The translations under genes and the position numbers were made by a program. 64,000 bases of DNA from contig CAZFDT010000013.1 of the NCBI GenBank assembly GCA_964518335.1, forward strand, positions 21,366 through 85,365. The letters run 5' to 3'. This document shows, one piece after another, positions 8,055-17,550 of this stretch (the stretch's first letter is position 1; the number at the start of each line of letters is the position of its first letter). A model generated the notes under the pieces. It searched no databases, was not told where the DNA came from, and saw nothing but the letters and a program-made list of their open reading frames with translations. Origin of the DNA: CAZFDT01 sp964518335 (GTDB taxonomy: Bacteria > Planctomycetota > Phycisphaerae > Phycisphaerales > Phycisphaeraceae).

Positions 8055-9503
8055 ATGATGAGGGGCATGACCACCACCATGCTGTGCCTGTGCGCGATGC
8101 TGACCTTGATCCTGTGCGCCTGCGGCGCCGACGAACCGCCGCTGCCGACGACGATGATCGTCGAGATGCCGCCTCCCGCCGCGGGGCAACTGCAGCCGGA
8201 CCTCGACCGCCCGATGTACTGGCGCTACCGCGGTAAGCCCGTGTTCCCGCTGGGCGGCAGCATCGAGGACAACCTGTTCCAGATCCCCGACCTCGACGCG
8301 CACCTGGACCTGCTGGTGAGCGTCGGGGGCAACTACGTGCGCAACACGATGTCGCCGCGCGATGTCGGCAACGTGATGCCGCACTATTACGACGAGGCGA
8401 CGGGCAAGTACGACCTCGAACGCTGGAGCGACGAATACTGGCGGCGCTTCGACCACTTCCTCGAGGCCACCGCGGCACGGGGCGTGATCGTGCAGTTCGA
8501 GGTGTGGGACCGCTTCGACCTGGCCCGCGAGCCGTGGCTCAAAAGCTCGTTCAATCCCGCCAACAACGTCAACTACACCACCGCCGACACCGGCATGGAG
8601 CACGTGTACGACATCCACCCCGGCCGATTCAAGCACCCGTTCTTCCGCACGCCCCCGGCCCTGGACGACAACCCGATGCTCCTGCGCCACCAGCAACGGT
8701 TCGTCGATCGCATGCTCGACTCGGCGCTCAAGTACGACCACCTGCTCTACTGCATCGATAACGAGACGACGGTCCCGCCGGAGTGGGGCGAGTATTGGGC
8801 GACGTACATCCAGAAGCGCGCCGCCGCCGAGGGTCGGCACGTGTACTGCACCGAGATGTGGGACGCCCACGTGCTCAGCGACCCGCAGCACCGCCGCACG
8901 ACGGATCGGCCGGACCTCTACCGCTTCGTCGATGCGTCGCAGAACAACCACATGAACGGCGACGCGCACTACGAGCTGCTGTTCCGCTTCCGCGAGCGCA
9001 TCGCCGGGTCGAACATGCCCCGCCCGATCAACAACGTCAAGGTGTATGGCGCCGACGGCGGGCCGTTCAACGACACGCACCAGGGTGTGACGCGCTTCTG
9101 GCGCAACATGCTCGCCGGCGCGGCGACGACGCGCTTCCACCGCCCGCCGCACGGCCTGGGACTGAGCGACACCGCCCAAACTCATATCCGCTCGGCGCGC
9201 ATGTTCGTCGAGGCCTTCGACATCTTCGCCACCGAGCCGACCTGGGGCGTCTTCACCCGCGACCGCCAGCCCGAGCAGGCCTACTGCCTGCATAAGCCCG
9301 GCGACACCTATGCCCTCTTCCTCCCCAGGGGCGGGCAGGTCACGATCGAGGTCGGCGGCGGCCCCGGTTGGACCGTGCGCTGGCTCGACATCGCCGCGTC
9401 GCAGTGGCGCGACGAGCAGGCGCAGCAGTCGTCGAGCGGCCGACTCACCCTCACCGCCCCCGGCGCCGGGTACTGGGCCGTCGTCGTGACCGCGGCGAAG
9501 TAG
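8055..9503 (+). CDS. Lipoprotein with glycosidase-like TIM-barrel domain
   Basis: About 482 residues. Several in-frame ATGs lie at 8055, 8058 and 8067; the earliest gives a basic residue before the hydrophobic segment. The segment ends LILCAC, a plausible lipobox. The body begins PMYWRYRGKPVFPLGGSIEDNLFQ and resembles putative cellulase-like or DUF4038-type glycoside hydrolases, with a small C-terminal beta domain (about 400-480) like a carbohydrate-binding or collagen-binding-like module. IDNETTVPPEWGEYW contains a candidate catalytic Glu. I cannot assign a GH family. It is transcribed away from the phosphodiesterase gene. Confidence 0.65.
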   Translation: MMRGMTTTMLCLCAMLTLILCACGADEPPLPTTMIVEMPPPAAGQLQPDLDRPMYWRYRGKPVFPLGGSIEDNLFQIPDLDAHLDLLVSVGGNYVRNTMSPRDVGNVMPHYYDEATGKYDLERWSDEYWRRFDHFLEATAARGVIVQFEVWDRFDLAREPWLKSSFNPANNVNYTTADTGMEHVYDIHPGRFKHPFFRTPPALDDNPMLLRHQQRFVDRMLDSALKYDHLLYCIDNETTVPPEWGEYWATYIQKRAAAEGRHVYCTEMWDAHVLSDPQHRRTTDRPDLYRFVDASQNNHMNGDAHYELLFRFRERIAGSNMPRPINNVKVYGADGGPFNDTHQGVTRFWRNMLAGAATTRFHRPPHGLGLSDTAQTHIRSARMFVEAFDIFATEPTWGVFTRDRQPEQAYCLHKPGDTYALFLPRGGQVTIEVGGGPGWTVRWLDIAASQWRDEQAQQSSSGRLTLTAPGAGYWAVVVTAAK

Positions 9504-9603
9504 CACTCGCCGCGACGGGGCCGATATGCTATGTTAACCGTTATACGTCAAGGCGATTTCGCGGGTGTAGCCGCGACGCCGACGACGATGACGGAGCATG
9601 CAC

Positions 9604-10341
9604 ATGAAGGTGGCGATCCATCGTGATAAGAAAGCCGTGGGCCGAGCGGCGGCGAAAGAGGGCGCGGAACTGATCCGCAAGGCGATCGCGGCGCGCGGCC
9701 GGGCCAACATCATCGTGGCCACCGGCGCGTCGCAGTTCGAGATGCTGGCGCAGCTCGTCAAGGAGCCGGACATCGCCTGGGACAAGATCACGGGCTTCCA
9801 CCTCGACGAGTACGTGGGCATGCCGATCACGCACCCGGCGTCGTTCCGCAAGTACCTGTGGGAGCGGTTCGTGTCGAAACTGCCGCTGCCGCTGGCGGCG
9901 TTCCACTTCCTCGACGCCGAGAACAATCCCCAGGCCACGTGCGACCGGCTGGGCAAGCTCATCAAGCGTCACCCGATCGACGTGGCCTTCGTGGGCATCG
10001 GCGAGAACGGGCATCTGGCGTTCAACGATCCGCCCGCCGATTTCAAGACCACGCGGCCGTACCTCGTGGTCAAGCTCGACACCGCCTGCCGCAAGCAGCA
10101 GCTTGGCGAGGGCTGGTTCCCGTCGCTGCGCGCCGTGCCGACGCACGCCGTGTCCATGAGCATCCGCCAGATCATGGCCAGCAAGGCGATCATCACCAGC
10201 GTGCCCGACGCGCGCAAGGCCCGGGCCGTGAAGCTGTGCCTCGAAGGACCCGTGACGCCCGACGCCCCGTCGTCGATCCTGCAGAAACACCGCCGCTGCA
10301 CGATCCATCTGGACAAGCCCTCGGCGTCCCTGTTGAGCTGA
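9604..10341 (+). CDS. nagB: Glucosamine-6-phosphate deaminase
   Basis: 245 residues. The family blocks FHLDEYVGM (catalytic Asp/Glu region) and GIGENGHLAFNDPP (active-site His) are intact. It converts glucosamine-6-phosphate to fructose-6-phosphate and ammonia. Two ATGs (9598, 9604) are in frame; the second is 7 bases after GGAG at 9593-9596 and was chosen. nagA follows after 2 bases and a LacI regulator after that, so this is an amino-sugar (N-acetylglucosamine) catabolic operon. Confidence 0.92.
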   Translation: MKVAIHRDKKAVGRAAAKEGAELIRKAIAARGRANIIVATGASQFEMLAQLVKEPDIAWDKITGFHLDEYVGMPITHPASFRKYLWERFVSKLPLPLAAFHFLDAENNPQATCDRLGKLIKRHPIDVAFVGIGENGHLAFNDPPADFKTTRPYLVVKLDTACRKQQLGEGWFPSLRAVPTHAVSMSIRQIMASKAIITSVPDARKARAVKLCLEGPVTPDAPSSILQKHRRCTIHLDKPSASLLS

Positions 10342-10343
10342 CC

Positions 10344-11261
10344 ATGACCACGCACGGTTATCTCGATCTGCAGGTCAACGGCTACGCCGGCGCGAATTTC
10401 AACGGCGACGAACTGACCGCCGAGGCCTTGCACCACACCTGCGACGTGCTGCGCGGCGAGGGCGTCGAGGGCATCCTGGCGACGGTCATTACGGGTCCGA
10501 TCGAGGCGATGGCGCGGCGGCTGCGTCGCATCGTGGCGCTGCGCGAACAGGACAGCGACGCGCGGGCGATGATCCGCGGCATTCACATTGAAGGCCCGTT
10601 TACCAACCCGGCCGACGGCTATCGCGGGGCGCACGCCCAGGCGGCGATTCGACCCGCCGACGCCGACGCCATGCGCACGCTGCTGGATGCCGCCGGCGGC
10701 TTGACACGGCTGGTGACGCTGGCGCCCGAGTGCGATGATGGCCTGCGCGTCACGACGATGCTGGCGAGCCAGGGCATCGCCGTGTCGGCGGGACACACCA
10801 ACGCTTCGCTGGCCCAGTTGCACGCCGCCATCGACGCGGGCCTGTCGATGTTCACGCACCTGGGCAACGGGTGTCCGCTGCAGATGCACCGTCACGACAA
10901 CATCATCCAGCGGGCGCTGTCGTGCGCCGATCGACTGTGGCTGTGCTTCATCGCTGACGGCGTCCACGTGCCGTTCTTCGCCCTGCGCAACTATTTGCGC
11001 GCGGCGGGGACCGAGCGGTGCGTGGTCGTGACCGACGCGATCCATGCCGCGGGCATGGGGCCCGGCCACTACCGGCTGGGCCAGCACGAGGTGGACATCG
11101 GCCCGGACCTGGCGGTGTGGTCGGCCGACCGCACGCACCTGGTGGGCTCGGCGGTGACCATGACGCGCGCGGCGGCGAACCTCCGTGAGCACCTGGGCCT
11201 GGGCGACGCCGACGTGTCGCGGCTGCTGCGCGACAATCCGCGGCGTGCCTGCGGACTGTAG
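10344..11261 (+). CDS. nagA: N-acetylglucosamine-6-phosphate deacetylase, short form
   Basis: 305 residues against about 380 for typical NagA. Metal-site and catalytic blocks are present: IHIEGPF (Glu ligand), SAGHTNA and THLGNG (His ligands) and the catalytic Asp in VTDAIHAAG. The protein starts directly at GYLDLQVNGYAG, so the N-terminal half of the small beta-sandwich is missing, and the C-terminus is also short. It removes acetate from GlcNAc-6-P to feed NagB. The ATG is 2 bases after the nagB stop and no start codon upstream would restore the missing domain. Confidence 0.85.
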   Translation: MTTHGYLDLQVNGYAGANFNGDELTAEALHHTCDVLRGEGVEGILATVITGPIEAMARRLRRIVALREQDSDARAMIRGIHIEGPFTNPADGYRGAHAQAAIRPADADAMRTLLDAAGGLTRLVTLAPECDDGLRVTTMLASQGIAVSAGHTNASLAQLHAAIDAGLSMFTHLGNGCPLQMHRHDNIIQRALSCADRLWLCFIADGVHVPFFALRNYLRAAGTERCVVVTDAIHAAGMGPGHYRLGQHEVDIGPDLAVWSADRTHLVGSAVTMTRAAANLREHLGLGDADVSRLLRDNPRRACGL

Positions 11262-11265
11262 CGTG

Positions 11266-12288
11266 ATGGCGACGCGTCCCGCCAGGATGGCCGACGTCGC
11301 GGCGAAGGCCGGCGTCTCGATCGCTGCAGTGAGCCATGTGCTCAGCGGCCGGCCGAGCTGGGTGGGCCAGGCGACGCGCCGCCGCGTGCAGCGCGCCGCC
11401 GCCGATCTGGGCTACCGGCCCAACGTGCTGGCCCAGTCGCTGCGCAGCCGCCAGACGCACACGCTGGGCCTGATCTTTCCGGGCATGCGCAACGATTACG
11501 TGCTCCGCACCGTCGAGGCGATCTACGACGAGGCGCGGTCGCGCGGCTACCACGTGCTGATGATGCCGCTGGAGGCCGCCGATGCGGCGGCGCACGCAGC
11601 GGCGACCGCCGAGATGGCCGCGCGCATGGTCGAGGGCCTGTTCGTGCACTGGCCGTATGGCCCATGGCATCGCGCCCGCAAGGCGATCGACGCGGCCGTG
11701 CCGCAGGTGCTCATCGACTCGCCCGGCACGACCCGCACCGGGCCGGGCGTTCGGATCGATCGTCGCGCCGGGTTCCGCCAGGCCACTGCAGCACTTCTGG
11801 CGTCGGGGCGGCGTCGCGTGGCGATCGCGCTGGCTCGCGAGGACGGTCGCGTCTCGCAGGACAAGCTCGCCGGCTGGCGCGACGCCCATCGTGCCGCCGG
11901 CGTCCGCCTCGATCCGCGACTGGTGCTGTGGCACACCGGCGTGCGCGAGCGCGACGTGGCGCAGGGTCGCGCCTTCGCCGCCGCACTGCTCGGCCGCGGC
12001 CCGCGTCGCGACGCCCTCATCGCCACCGATGATCACCATGCCATTGGCGCCCTGCAGGCCATCGAGGACGCCGGCCTGCGTGTGCCCGATGACATCGCGG
12101 TGATCGGGCTCAACGACACGCCGGCGTGCACGCTCGTACGCCCGGCGCTGGCCAGCATCGCCTTTCCCATCGCGGATATGGCCCGGACGGCGATCGACCT
12201 CATGCTCGCCCGTCTCGGCGGCGCCACGCCGCCCGCCGCCGCACGCCGACTGCTGCCCATGTCCCTGATCGCCCGCGACAGCATGTGA
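11266..12288 (+). CDS. LacI-family regulator of the nag operon (inferred)
   Basis: 340 residues with an N-terminal helix-turn-helix (MADVAAKAGVSIAAVSHVLSG, about residues 8-28), a hinge region and a ligand-binding domain typical of LacI/PurR. It starts 4 bases after nagA, so its target is probably the nagBA-lacI operon; the effector would be an amino-sugar phosphate or GlcNAc. Two copies of the dispersed motif YCACTGCARC lie inside this gene in opposite orientations (11323-11332 and 11783-11792). Confidence 0.88.
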   Translation: MATRPARMADVAAKAGVSIAAVSHVLSGRPSWVGQATRRRVQRAAADLGYRPNVLAQSLRSRQTHTLGLIFPGMRNDYVLRTVEAIYDEARSRGYHVLMMPLEAADAAAHAAATAEMAARMVEGLFVHWPYGPWHRARKAIDAAVPQVLIDSPGTTRTGPGVRIDRRAGFRQATAALLASGRRRVAIALAREDGRVSQDKLAGWRDAHRAAGVRLDPRLVLWHTGVRERDVAQGRAFAAALLGRGPRRDALIATDDHHAIGALQAIEDAGLRVPDDIAVIGLNDTPACTLVRPALASIAFPIADMARTAIDLMLARLGGATPPAAARRLLPMSLIARDSM

Positions 12289-12303
12289 CGCGCCCCGGCC
12301 TGC

Positions 12304-12309
12304 TATGCT
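12304..12309 (+). promoter_or_regulatory. Extended -10 element (TGC-TATGCT)
   Basis: TGCTATGCT at 12301-12309, about 25 bases before the glycosyltransferase start. There is no clear -35. The same TATGCT hexamer occurs before nagB (9525-9530), the TIGR01777 protein gene (14906-14911), at 15939-15944, and before sixA on the minus strand (54360-54365). Confidence 0.45.
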
Positions 12310-12334
12310 ATGAACAGGCAGCCAGGGAAGGCGC

Positions 12335-13615
12335 GTGAGTACTGTTCGCATGAACTCTGCACCGTCCATCCCGCCGCGCGTCCTGCATTTCCGCCGCGTG
12401 TTTCCCGTGCTCAGCGAGTCGTTCATCTATGACCCGCTGGTGCGGATGCGTCAGCGCGGCATGGACGCGACGATGTTGACCGTGGTGCAGTTGCCGCGTC
12501 GCATTGCCGGTCAGTCGTTGCGGAAGCTGGTGTGGCTGCCGCCTTGGCTGCACGTGCCGAAGATGCTCGATCGCGTGGCGGGCAAGCGGTTTCAGCGGTC
12601 GGAGCTTGACTTCTGGCTGGCGCCGCTGCTCAACACCGGGCTGCGCTGGCAGATTCAGCGGTGTCGGCCGGACATTGTCCACGCTCACTTCGGCCCGGAT
12701 GCGTGCCTGGTGCTTCCGGCGGCGCGGGCGGCGGGCGTGCCGCTGGCGGTGACGTTCTACGGCTACGACGTGACCAAGCTCATCCACCTGCAGGGCGACC
12801 GGTGGCGGCGCAAGTACCGCTTCCTGTTTCGCTATGCCGATGTGCTGATCGCCATTTCGACGCACATCGCCGATCGGCTGATCGAGCTCGGCGCCGACCC
12901 GCGCAAGATTGTGAAGGTGCACCTAGGCGCGGACGTGGAGCGATTCACGTACCGCGATCCGGCGGCGGACTACGACGGCGGCGCCGTGCGCTGCGTCCAC
13001 GTGGGCCGGCTGACGCCCAAGAAGTCGCCGCTGAAGCTGCTGGAGGCCTTCGCCCGGGCGCGGACGATGCTCGGCGACAAGCCACCGCTGCACTTGACCA
13101 TCGTCGGCGACGGCGAGCTGTACCGGCCCTGCCGCGAACGCATCGATGAACTGCAGCTCAAGCCGCATGTGACCATGACCGGCGCGCTGCGCCACGAGCG
13201 CGTCGGCCAGATCCTCGCCCGGTCGCACCTGTACACCCAGCACTGCGTGACCACGCCCGACGGCGATACCGAAGGGCTGGGACTGTCGTTCGTCGAGGCC
13301 TCGGCGTCGGGCCTGCCGGTGGTCTCGACAGTCCACAACGGCATCCCCGAGGTGGTGCTGCACGGCCGAACGGGCCTGCTGAGTCCCGAGGGCGATGTGA
13401 ACGCCATGGCCCAGCACATCGCCCAGCTCGCCGCGGCGCCGCACCTGTGGACGCAGATGGGCCGCGCCGGACGACAGCACGTCGAGCAGCACTTCACCCT
13501 CGACCATGCGATCGATCGGCAGATGCAGGTGCTGGCCGACACGGTCGCCCGCCAGCGCGTCCGCGCCGTCGAGGCGGCGCACGGCGCGGCGGCGATTCCT
13601 GCGCCCGTGCGATGA
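12335..13615 (+). CDS. Family 4 glycosyltransferase
   Basis: 426 residues of GT-B fold. The C-terminal donor-binding half has the GT4 signature EGLGLSFVEASASGLPVV (E-x7-E) and a nucleotide-loop-like VHVGRLTPKKSPLKLLEAF. The N-terminal acceptor half contains VHAHFGPDA. Such enzymes add sugars from nucleotide donors to lipids or polysaccharides; donor and acceptor are unknown. It starts with GTG at 12335, placed 4 bases after an AGGGAAGG purine tract. It appears to be a single gene, separated from the MFS gene by 117 bases. Confidence 0.88.
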   Translation: MSTVRMNSAPSIPPRVLHFRRVFPVLSESFIYDPLVRMRQRGMDATMLTVVQLPRRIAGQSLRKLVWLPPWLHVPKMLDRVAGKRFQRSELDFWLAPLLNTGLRWQIQRCRPDIVHAHFGPDACLVLPAARAAGVPLAVTFYGYDVTKLIHLQGDRWRRKYRFLFRYADVLIAISTHIADRLIELGADPRKIVKVHLGADVERFTYRDPAADYDGGAVRCVHVGRLTPKKSPLKLLEAFARARTMLGDKPPLHLTIVGDGELYRPCRERIDELQLKPHVTMTGALRHERVGQILARSHLYTQHCVTTPDGDTEGLGLSFVEASASGLPVVSTVHNGIPEVVLHGRTGLLSPEGDVNAMAQHIAQLAAAPHLWTQMGRAGRQHVEQHFTLDHAIDRQMQVLADTVARQRVRAVEAAHGAAAIPAPVR

Positions 13616-13732
13616 ACCTGCGAAGAGCGCATGACGAAGGGCAGGCCGGTGTTCAGGCAAGTCCGTGAGCCGCAAGCCGCTGCGTGCGTTTGCCCAACGT
13701 GATGTCGTGAAGAAGAGCTATCATCGCCGCCC

Positions 13733-14923
13733 ATGCGCGCGGTCAAGGCCCAGTTCTTTCTCTGCTACGCGGTGATGGGCAGTTTGCTGCCGTATCTGCC
13801 GCTGCACCTGGAGAGTCGGGGGCTGACCAAGGTGCAGGTGGGGATCGTGCTGGCGTCGATGGGCGTGGCGATCATCGTGACGCCGGTGCTGGTGACGCTT
13901 CTGGCAGACCTGCGGGTGCAGGCGCGGCATCTGCTGGCGGGGATGTACCTGCTGGGGGCGGTGACGCTGGCGGCGCTGGGTCGAGCCGAGGGGTTTGCCG
14001 CGACGCTGGCGGCGTACCTGTTGCACGCGATGGCGATCGTGCCGACGTTTCCCGTACAGGACGGGCTGTTTTTCGCGCTGCAGCGACAGCGCGTCGAGCG
14101 CGGCGAGGCGGACGAGCCCTATCACCGCGTGCGCGTGTGGGGGACCCTCGGGTTCATCGGGCCGAGCCTGGGTCTGTACCTGCTGATGCGCCGCGACGGG
14201 GACACGTCATGGGCGATCGCGCTGGCGGCGGCGGCGTGCGTCATCGCTGCAGTGAACACGCTGCTCCTGCCTCGTGTCGCCGCGGCGCGGCCGGCCCACG
14301 GCGACACGCTGCCCACCCTCGCCGCCGCACGCCGCATCTTCAGCCCCGCCATGCTCCCTTTCACCATCGCCATGTGGCTCATCATCATGGCCACCAGCGC
14401 GTACTACACCTACTACCCCGCCTATCTCGTCGAGCCGCCCGTCGGCATCGACAAGGCGTGGGTCGGGCTCATCAGCAGCATCGGCGTGACGATCGAGATC
14501 GGATTCATCCTCGCGTTCGGGCGGATCGCCGCGGGGCTGGGGATGCGGCGGCTGCTGATCGCGGCGGCGGCGGTGACGACACTGCGGATGACGCTGCTGT
14601 GGCTGGCGCCGACGGCGGCGGTGGGCGTGGGCACGCAGGCGATGCACGGCGTGATGGTCGTGCTGATCCACGTGGCCCCGCCGGTGCTGCTCAACCGCTA
14701 TGCCGATGCGGCCTGCCGCAACTCGATGCAGGGCCTCTTCGCCATGGTGGTGTACGGCAGCGGGCGGATCGTCGGCAACCTGCTGGCGGCGCCGCTGGCG
14801 AAAGTGGACCTGTCGCTGGTGTTCCTCATGGCGGCAGGCCTGTGCGCGGCGGCGACGCTGCTGTTGACCATGCGCTACCGCGAGGCACACGACTCCGAGG
14901 CGGGCTATGCTGATGCGGGGTGA
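13733..14923 (+). CDS. MFS transporter (nucleoside/oligosaccharide permease-like)
   Basis: 396 residues with about 11-12 hydrophobic segments and the MFS_1-like layout of the NupG/LacY-type branch (FFLCYAVMGSLLPYLPLHL at the start). Inner-membrane transporter, substrate unknown. The next gene starts 4 bases after its stop, so the two form an operon. The motif GCTGCAGTGA (14246-14255) lies within it. Confidence 0.82.
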   Translation: MRAVKAQFFLCYAVMGSLLPYLPLHLESRGLTKVQVGIVLASMGVAIIVTPVLVTLLADLRVQARHLLAGMYLLGAVTLAALGRAEGFAATLAAYLLHAMAIVPTFPVQDGLFFALQRQRVERGEADEPYHRVRVWGTLGFIGPSLGLYLLMRRDGDTSWAIALAAAACVIAAVNTLLLPRVAAARPAHGDTLPTLAAARRIFSPAMLPFTIAMWLIIMATSAYYTYYPAYLVEPPVGIDKAWVGLISSIGVTIEIGFILAFGRIAAGLGMRRLLIAAAAVTTLRMTLLWLAPTAAVGVGTQAMHGVMVVLIHVAPPVLLNRYADAACRNSMQGLFAMVVYGSGRIVGNLLAAPLAKVDLSLVFLMAAGLCAAATLLLTMRYREAHDSEAGYADAG

Positions 14924-14926
14924 CGC

Positions 14927-15886
14927 ATGACAGAGCAGACGCCGCGACGCATCGTGATCGCCGGGGGCAGCGGGTTTCTCGGGCGCGGGCTGGCGCAGGC
15001 GCTGGCGGCGCGCGGGGATGAGCCGACGGTGCTGGGCCGGGCCGCGATGCCTCCGGCGAACCTGCCGCGCGGCGCGGTGTGGCGGACGTGGGACGCGCGC
15101 ACGCCTGGCGACTGGGTCGGGTGCCTCGATGGCGCGGCGGCGGTGGTGAACCTCGTCGGGCGCAGCGTCGATTGCCGCAAGACTGAGGCGAACAAGCGTG
15201 AGATCCTCGAATCGCGCGTCGAGTCCTGCCGTGCGCTGGGCCAGGCGATGCGAGCCGTGCGCCGGCCGCCGCCGGTGTGGATTCAGTCGGCGACGGCGCA
15301 CATTGTGGGCGACCCCGAGCCGCGCGACACGATCTGCGACGAAGCCACCGCGCCGGGCCCGATGCACGAGATGGCGCCGAGCGTGGGCGTGGCGTGGGAG
15401 CACGCCTTCGCCCAGGCGAAGCTGCCTTCGCAGCGCGGCGTTGCGCTGCGCATCAGCTTCGTCCTCGGCCGCGACGGTGGCGCGCTGCGGCGATTGCGCG
15501 CCGTCACCCGACTGGGCCTGGGCGGAACCGTCGGCCGCGGCGACCAGTGGATCTCCTGGATCCACGAGGACGACCTCCACCGCATCGTCCTGGCCGCGCT
15601 CGACGACGACCGCTACGTCGGCACGTACATGGTCACGGCCCCGCACCCGGTGACCAACCGCCACTTCATGCGCGCCATGCGCCGCGCCTACCGCCGCCCG
15701 TGGTCGCCGCCCGCACCCGCTTTGGGCGTGCGCCTGGCCTGCCGCCTGCTGCTGAACACCGACCCGGAGCTGGCCCTGCGCGGCCGCCGCTGCGTCCCCA
15801 CCCGCCTCCTGCAGGAGCACGGCTTCGCCTTCGCCCACCCCACGATCGACGCCGCCCTGGCCGACCTGGCGCGCCCGGGCGCGTGA
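14927..15886 (+). CDS. TIGR01777-family NAD(P)-dependent epimerase-like protein
   Basis: 319 residues. The Rossmann motif GGSGFLGRGLAQAL is near the N-terminus, and blocks VWIQSATAHIVGD and ISWIHEDDLHRIV match the TIGR01777 (YfcH/SulA-like) sugar-epimerase-related family. The C-terminal DUF1731-like part is present. Its physiological reaction is unknown. It follows the MFS gene at 4 bases; a TATGCT hexamer within the end of the MFS gene may give an internal promoter. Confidence 0.88.
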   Translation: MTEQTPRRIVIAGGSGFLGRGLAQALAARGDEPTVLGRAAMPPANLPRGAVWRTWDARTPGDWVGCLDGAAAVVNLVGRSVDCRKTEANKREILESRVESCRALGQAMRAVRRPPPVWIQSATAHIVGDPEPRDTICDEATAPGPMHEMAPSVGVAWEHAFAQAKLPSQRGVALRISFVLGRDGGALRRLRAVTRLGLGGTVGRGDQWISWIHEDDLHRIVLAALDDDRYVGTYMVTAPHPVTNRHFMRAMRRAYRRPWSPPAPALGVRLACRLLLNTDPELALRGRRCVPTRLLQEHGFAFAHPTIDAALADLARPGA

Positions 15887-16255
15887 CCCGGCGGCGGGCG
15901 GCCCCGTCGTTCAAAATATCTTGAAACCGCGGACGGGATATGCTAACATATATTGAACCTCTATTCCCTCGGGGCGTGGCGCATGTTCGCGGATGCATGG
16001 ACAAGTCGAGTCGGCCGGGCCCGCGCGGCGGCGGCGGGCGTCGCCGCGCGTTCGGGTAGTGCGGATGAAGTGCGGATGCTTTGGCGCGCCGCGAGTGCGG
16101 ATGAAGTGCGGATGCCGCGCCGCGCCGCGGTCGGGATTGGTCGTGCGGGGCCCGGCCGATATCATCAACGAGTCGTGCAGGGCGTCATGGGGGGCATCTC
16201 CAGCTCTGCCTGTCACCTGTTGCGCGTTTGGCGCTGTTTTTGGGGAACACACATC
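15887..16255. other. 369-base spacer with a 22-bp direct repeat
   Basis: This gap precedes the lipoprotein gene. It holds two perfect copies of a 22-bp sequence starting AGTGCGGATGAAG at 16058-16079 and 16094-16115 (36-bp period). Each copy itself contains a doubled TGCGGATG. A TATGCT hexamer at 15939-15944 could be a -10. An open frame continuous with the lipoprotein crosses the gap, but its low-complexity translation does not look real. Confidence 0.5.
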
Positions 16256-17293
16256 ATGATGAACCGGAGGCCCTGGGGCTGGGTGGCGTGGGCGCTGTGG
16301 CTGTCGCTGTCGGGCGGGTGCGGCACGGTGCACCGGGTCGAGCCGATCCTTCGCACCGATCGCAACAGCGCCTTGCCGTGGCGCGGCAGCCAGAGCGGGC
16401 TCGGGGCCCTGGGGCAGAGCGTGAGCTTCATCAACCCGTACACGTACAACCCCGACGAGGTGGATTTCGACAACGATCAGCGGCTGATCCGCGGCAAGCC
16501 GTCGCTGCATCGCATCGCCAGCGACGCCGCGGACATGGACAAGGCTCGCCTGGCGCGGAATCGCCTGCAGTCGGCGATCCTCGCCGTGTCGGACGAGACC
16601 ACGGCCGTTCATCTGTCGGCGATCAAATCGACGGACAACGTGATGAACCTGATCTTCGGTGGAGCGACGTCGGCCTTGGCGGGCGGGGCGACGGTGGCCT
16701 CGACCGAGGCCGCCAAGGGCCTGGCCGCCGCCGCCACCGGCACCAACGCCTTCCGCTCGCTCTTCAACGAGCAGGTCTATCGCAATGCCCTGTCCGAGTC
16801 GCTCATCCAGGCCATCCTCGCCGACCGCGAGAAGTTCCACATCGAGGTGATCCAGGTCCGCCAGAAAGAGGGTATCGACACTTACCCCGTCGAGGCCGCC
16901 ATCCGCGACGCCAGCGTCTATCACGAGCGCGGCTCGTTCTACCACGGCCTGAGCCTCATCCGCAAAGCCGTCGAGAAGGAGACCAAGGAAAAGGAGACCG
17001 CCACCGCCGCGGTGCAACAGCAGCAGATTGCAAACCACCTCTCCTCGGAGCACGTGCAGACGATCCACGATCTCAAGGCTCTGGCCGAGCAGTACCGCAC
17101 GCTGCCTGCGGGCAGGACGCTTGCGATCGGCGAAGACACCTACGACTCGTTCGTCGCGTTTCGCAACGCCTGGGCCGAGCAAGCCTACGGCGACAACTAC
17201 ACCACGCTCATCACCGGCGACACCGAAACGCTCAAGCAGTTCATCGCCAGCCTCAACGCCGAGCTGGCCACGCAACTGGGCGAAGGCGAATAA
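16256..17293 (+). CDS. Lipoprotein of unknown function
   Basis: 345 residues. MMNRRPWGWVAWALWLSLSGGCG ends with a clear lipobox (LSGGC), so the protein is lipid-anchored. The mature part has a small Gly/Ala-rich segment (GGATSALAGGATVAS) and is otherwise predicted helical with a coiled-coil-like stretch (RKAVEKETKEKETATAAVQ). No family recognised. It is followed by a 61-residue protein and an SGNH hydrolase on the same strand with small gaps, which suggests an operon. Confidence 0.8.
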   Translation: MMNRRPWGWVAWALWLSLSGGCGTVHRVEPILRTDRNSALPWRGSQSGLGALGQSVSFINPYTYNPDEVDFDNDQRLIRGKPSLHRIASDAADMDKARLARNRLQSAILAVSDETTAVHLSAIKSTDNVMNLIFGGATSALAGGATVASTEAAKGLAAAATGTNAFRSLFNEQVYRNALSESLIQAILADREKFHIEVIQVRQKEGIDTYPVEAAIRDASVYHERGSFYHGLSLIRKAVEKETKEKETATAAVQQQQIANHLSSEHVQTIHDLKALAEQYRTLPAGRTLAIGEDTYDSFVAFRNAWAEQAYGDNYTTLITGDTETLKQFIASLNAELATQLGEGE

Positions 17294-17317
17294 GCCCGCC
17301 CGATCGGAGCACGCGCC

Positions 17318-17503
17318 ATGCAATACTTCGTCGCCAAGGTCCAGCCCGCGCCGACCACCGCCGGCAAGCTCGAAACCGAGCTCAACAAGACAGTCCAGGC
17401 CCTGCAGCTCAGCGAAGGCGGCACGATCCGCGTCGTGCAAGTGATCCACCACACACCCGACACCGGAAAGCCCTACGCGCTGATTGTGCTGGAAAAGCAG
17501 TGA
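17318..17503 (+). CDS. Small hypothetical protein, 61 aa
   Basis: MQYFVAKVQPAPTTAGKLE begins a compact alpha/beta-looking protein ending YALIVLEKQ. GGAG lies about 10 bases before the ATG. Codon use is like that of its neighbours, and the gene fits the 24-base and 47-base gaps between the lipoprotein and the SGNH hydrolase. No family recognised. Confidence 0.6.
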   Translation: MQYFVAKVQPAPTTAGKLETELNKTVQALQLSEGGTIRVVQVIHHTPDTGKPYALIVLEKQ

Positions 17504-17550
17504 CGTTCGTAGAACCGGGAACCACATCATTCCTGTGAAAGGGGGCCGCG

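Noticed and set aside
7425..9506. Upstream extension of the metallopeptidase frame to 9506.
   Set aside because: It covers the phosphodiesterase and lipoprotein genes and does not show protein-like composition there.
9524..9552. LacI operator before nagB (TGTTAACCGTTATACG).
   Set aside because: Dyad symmetry is poor (about 5 of 9 positions), so no operator is claimed.
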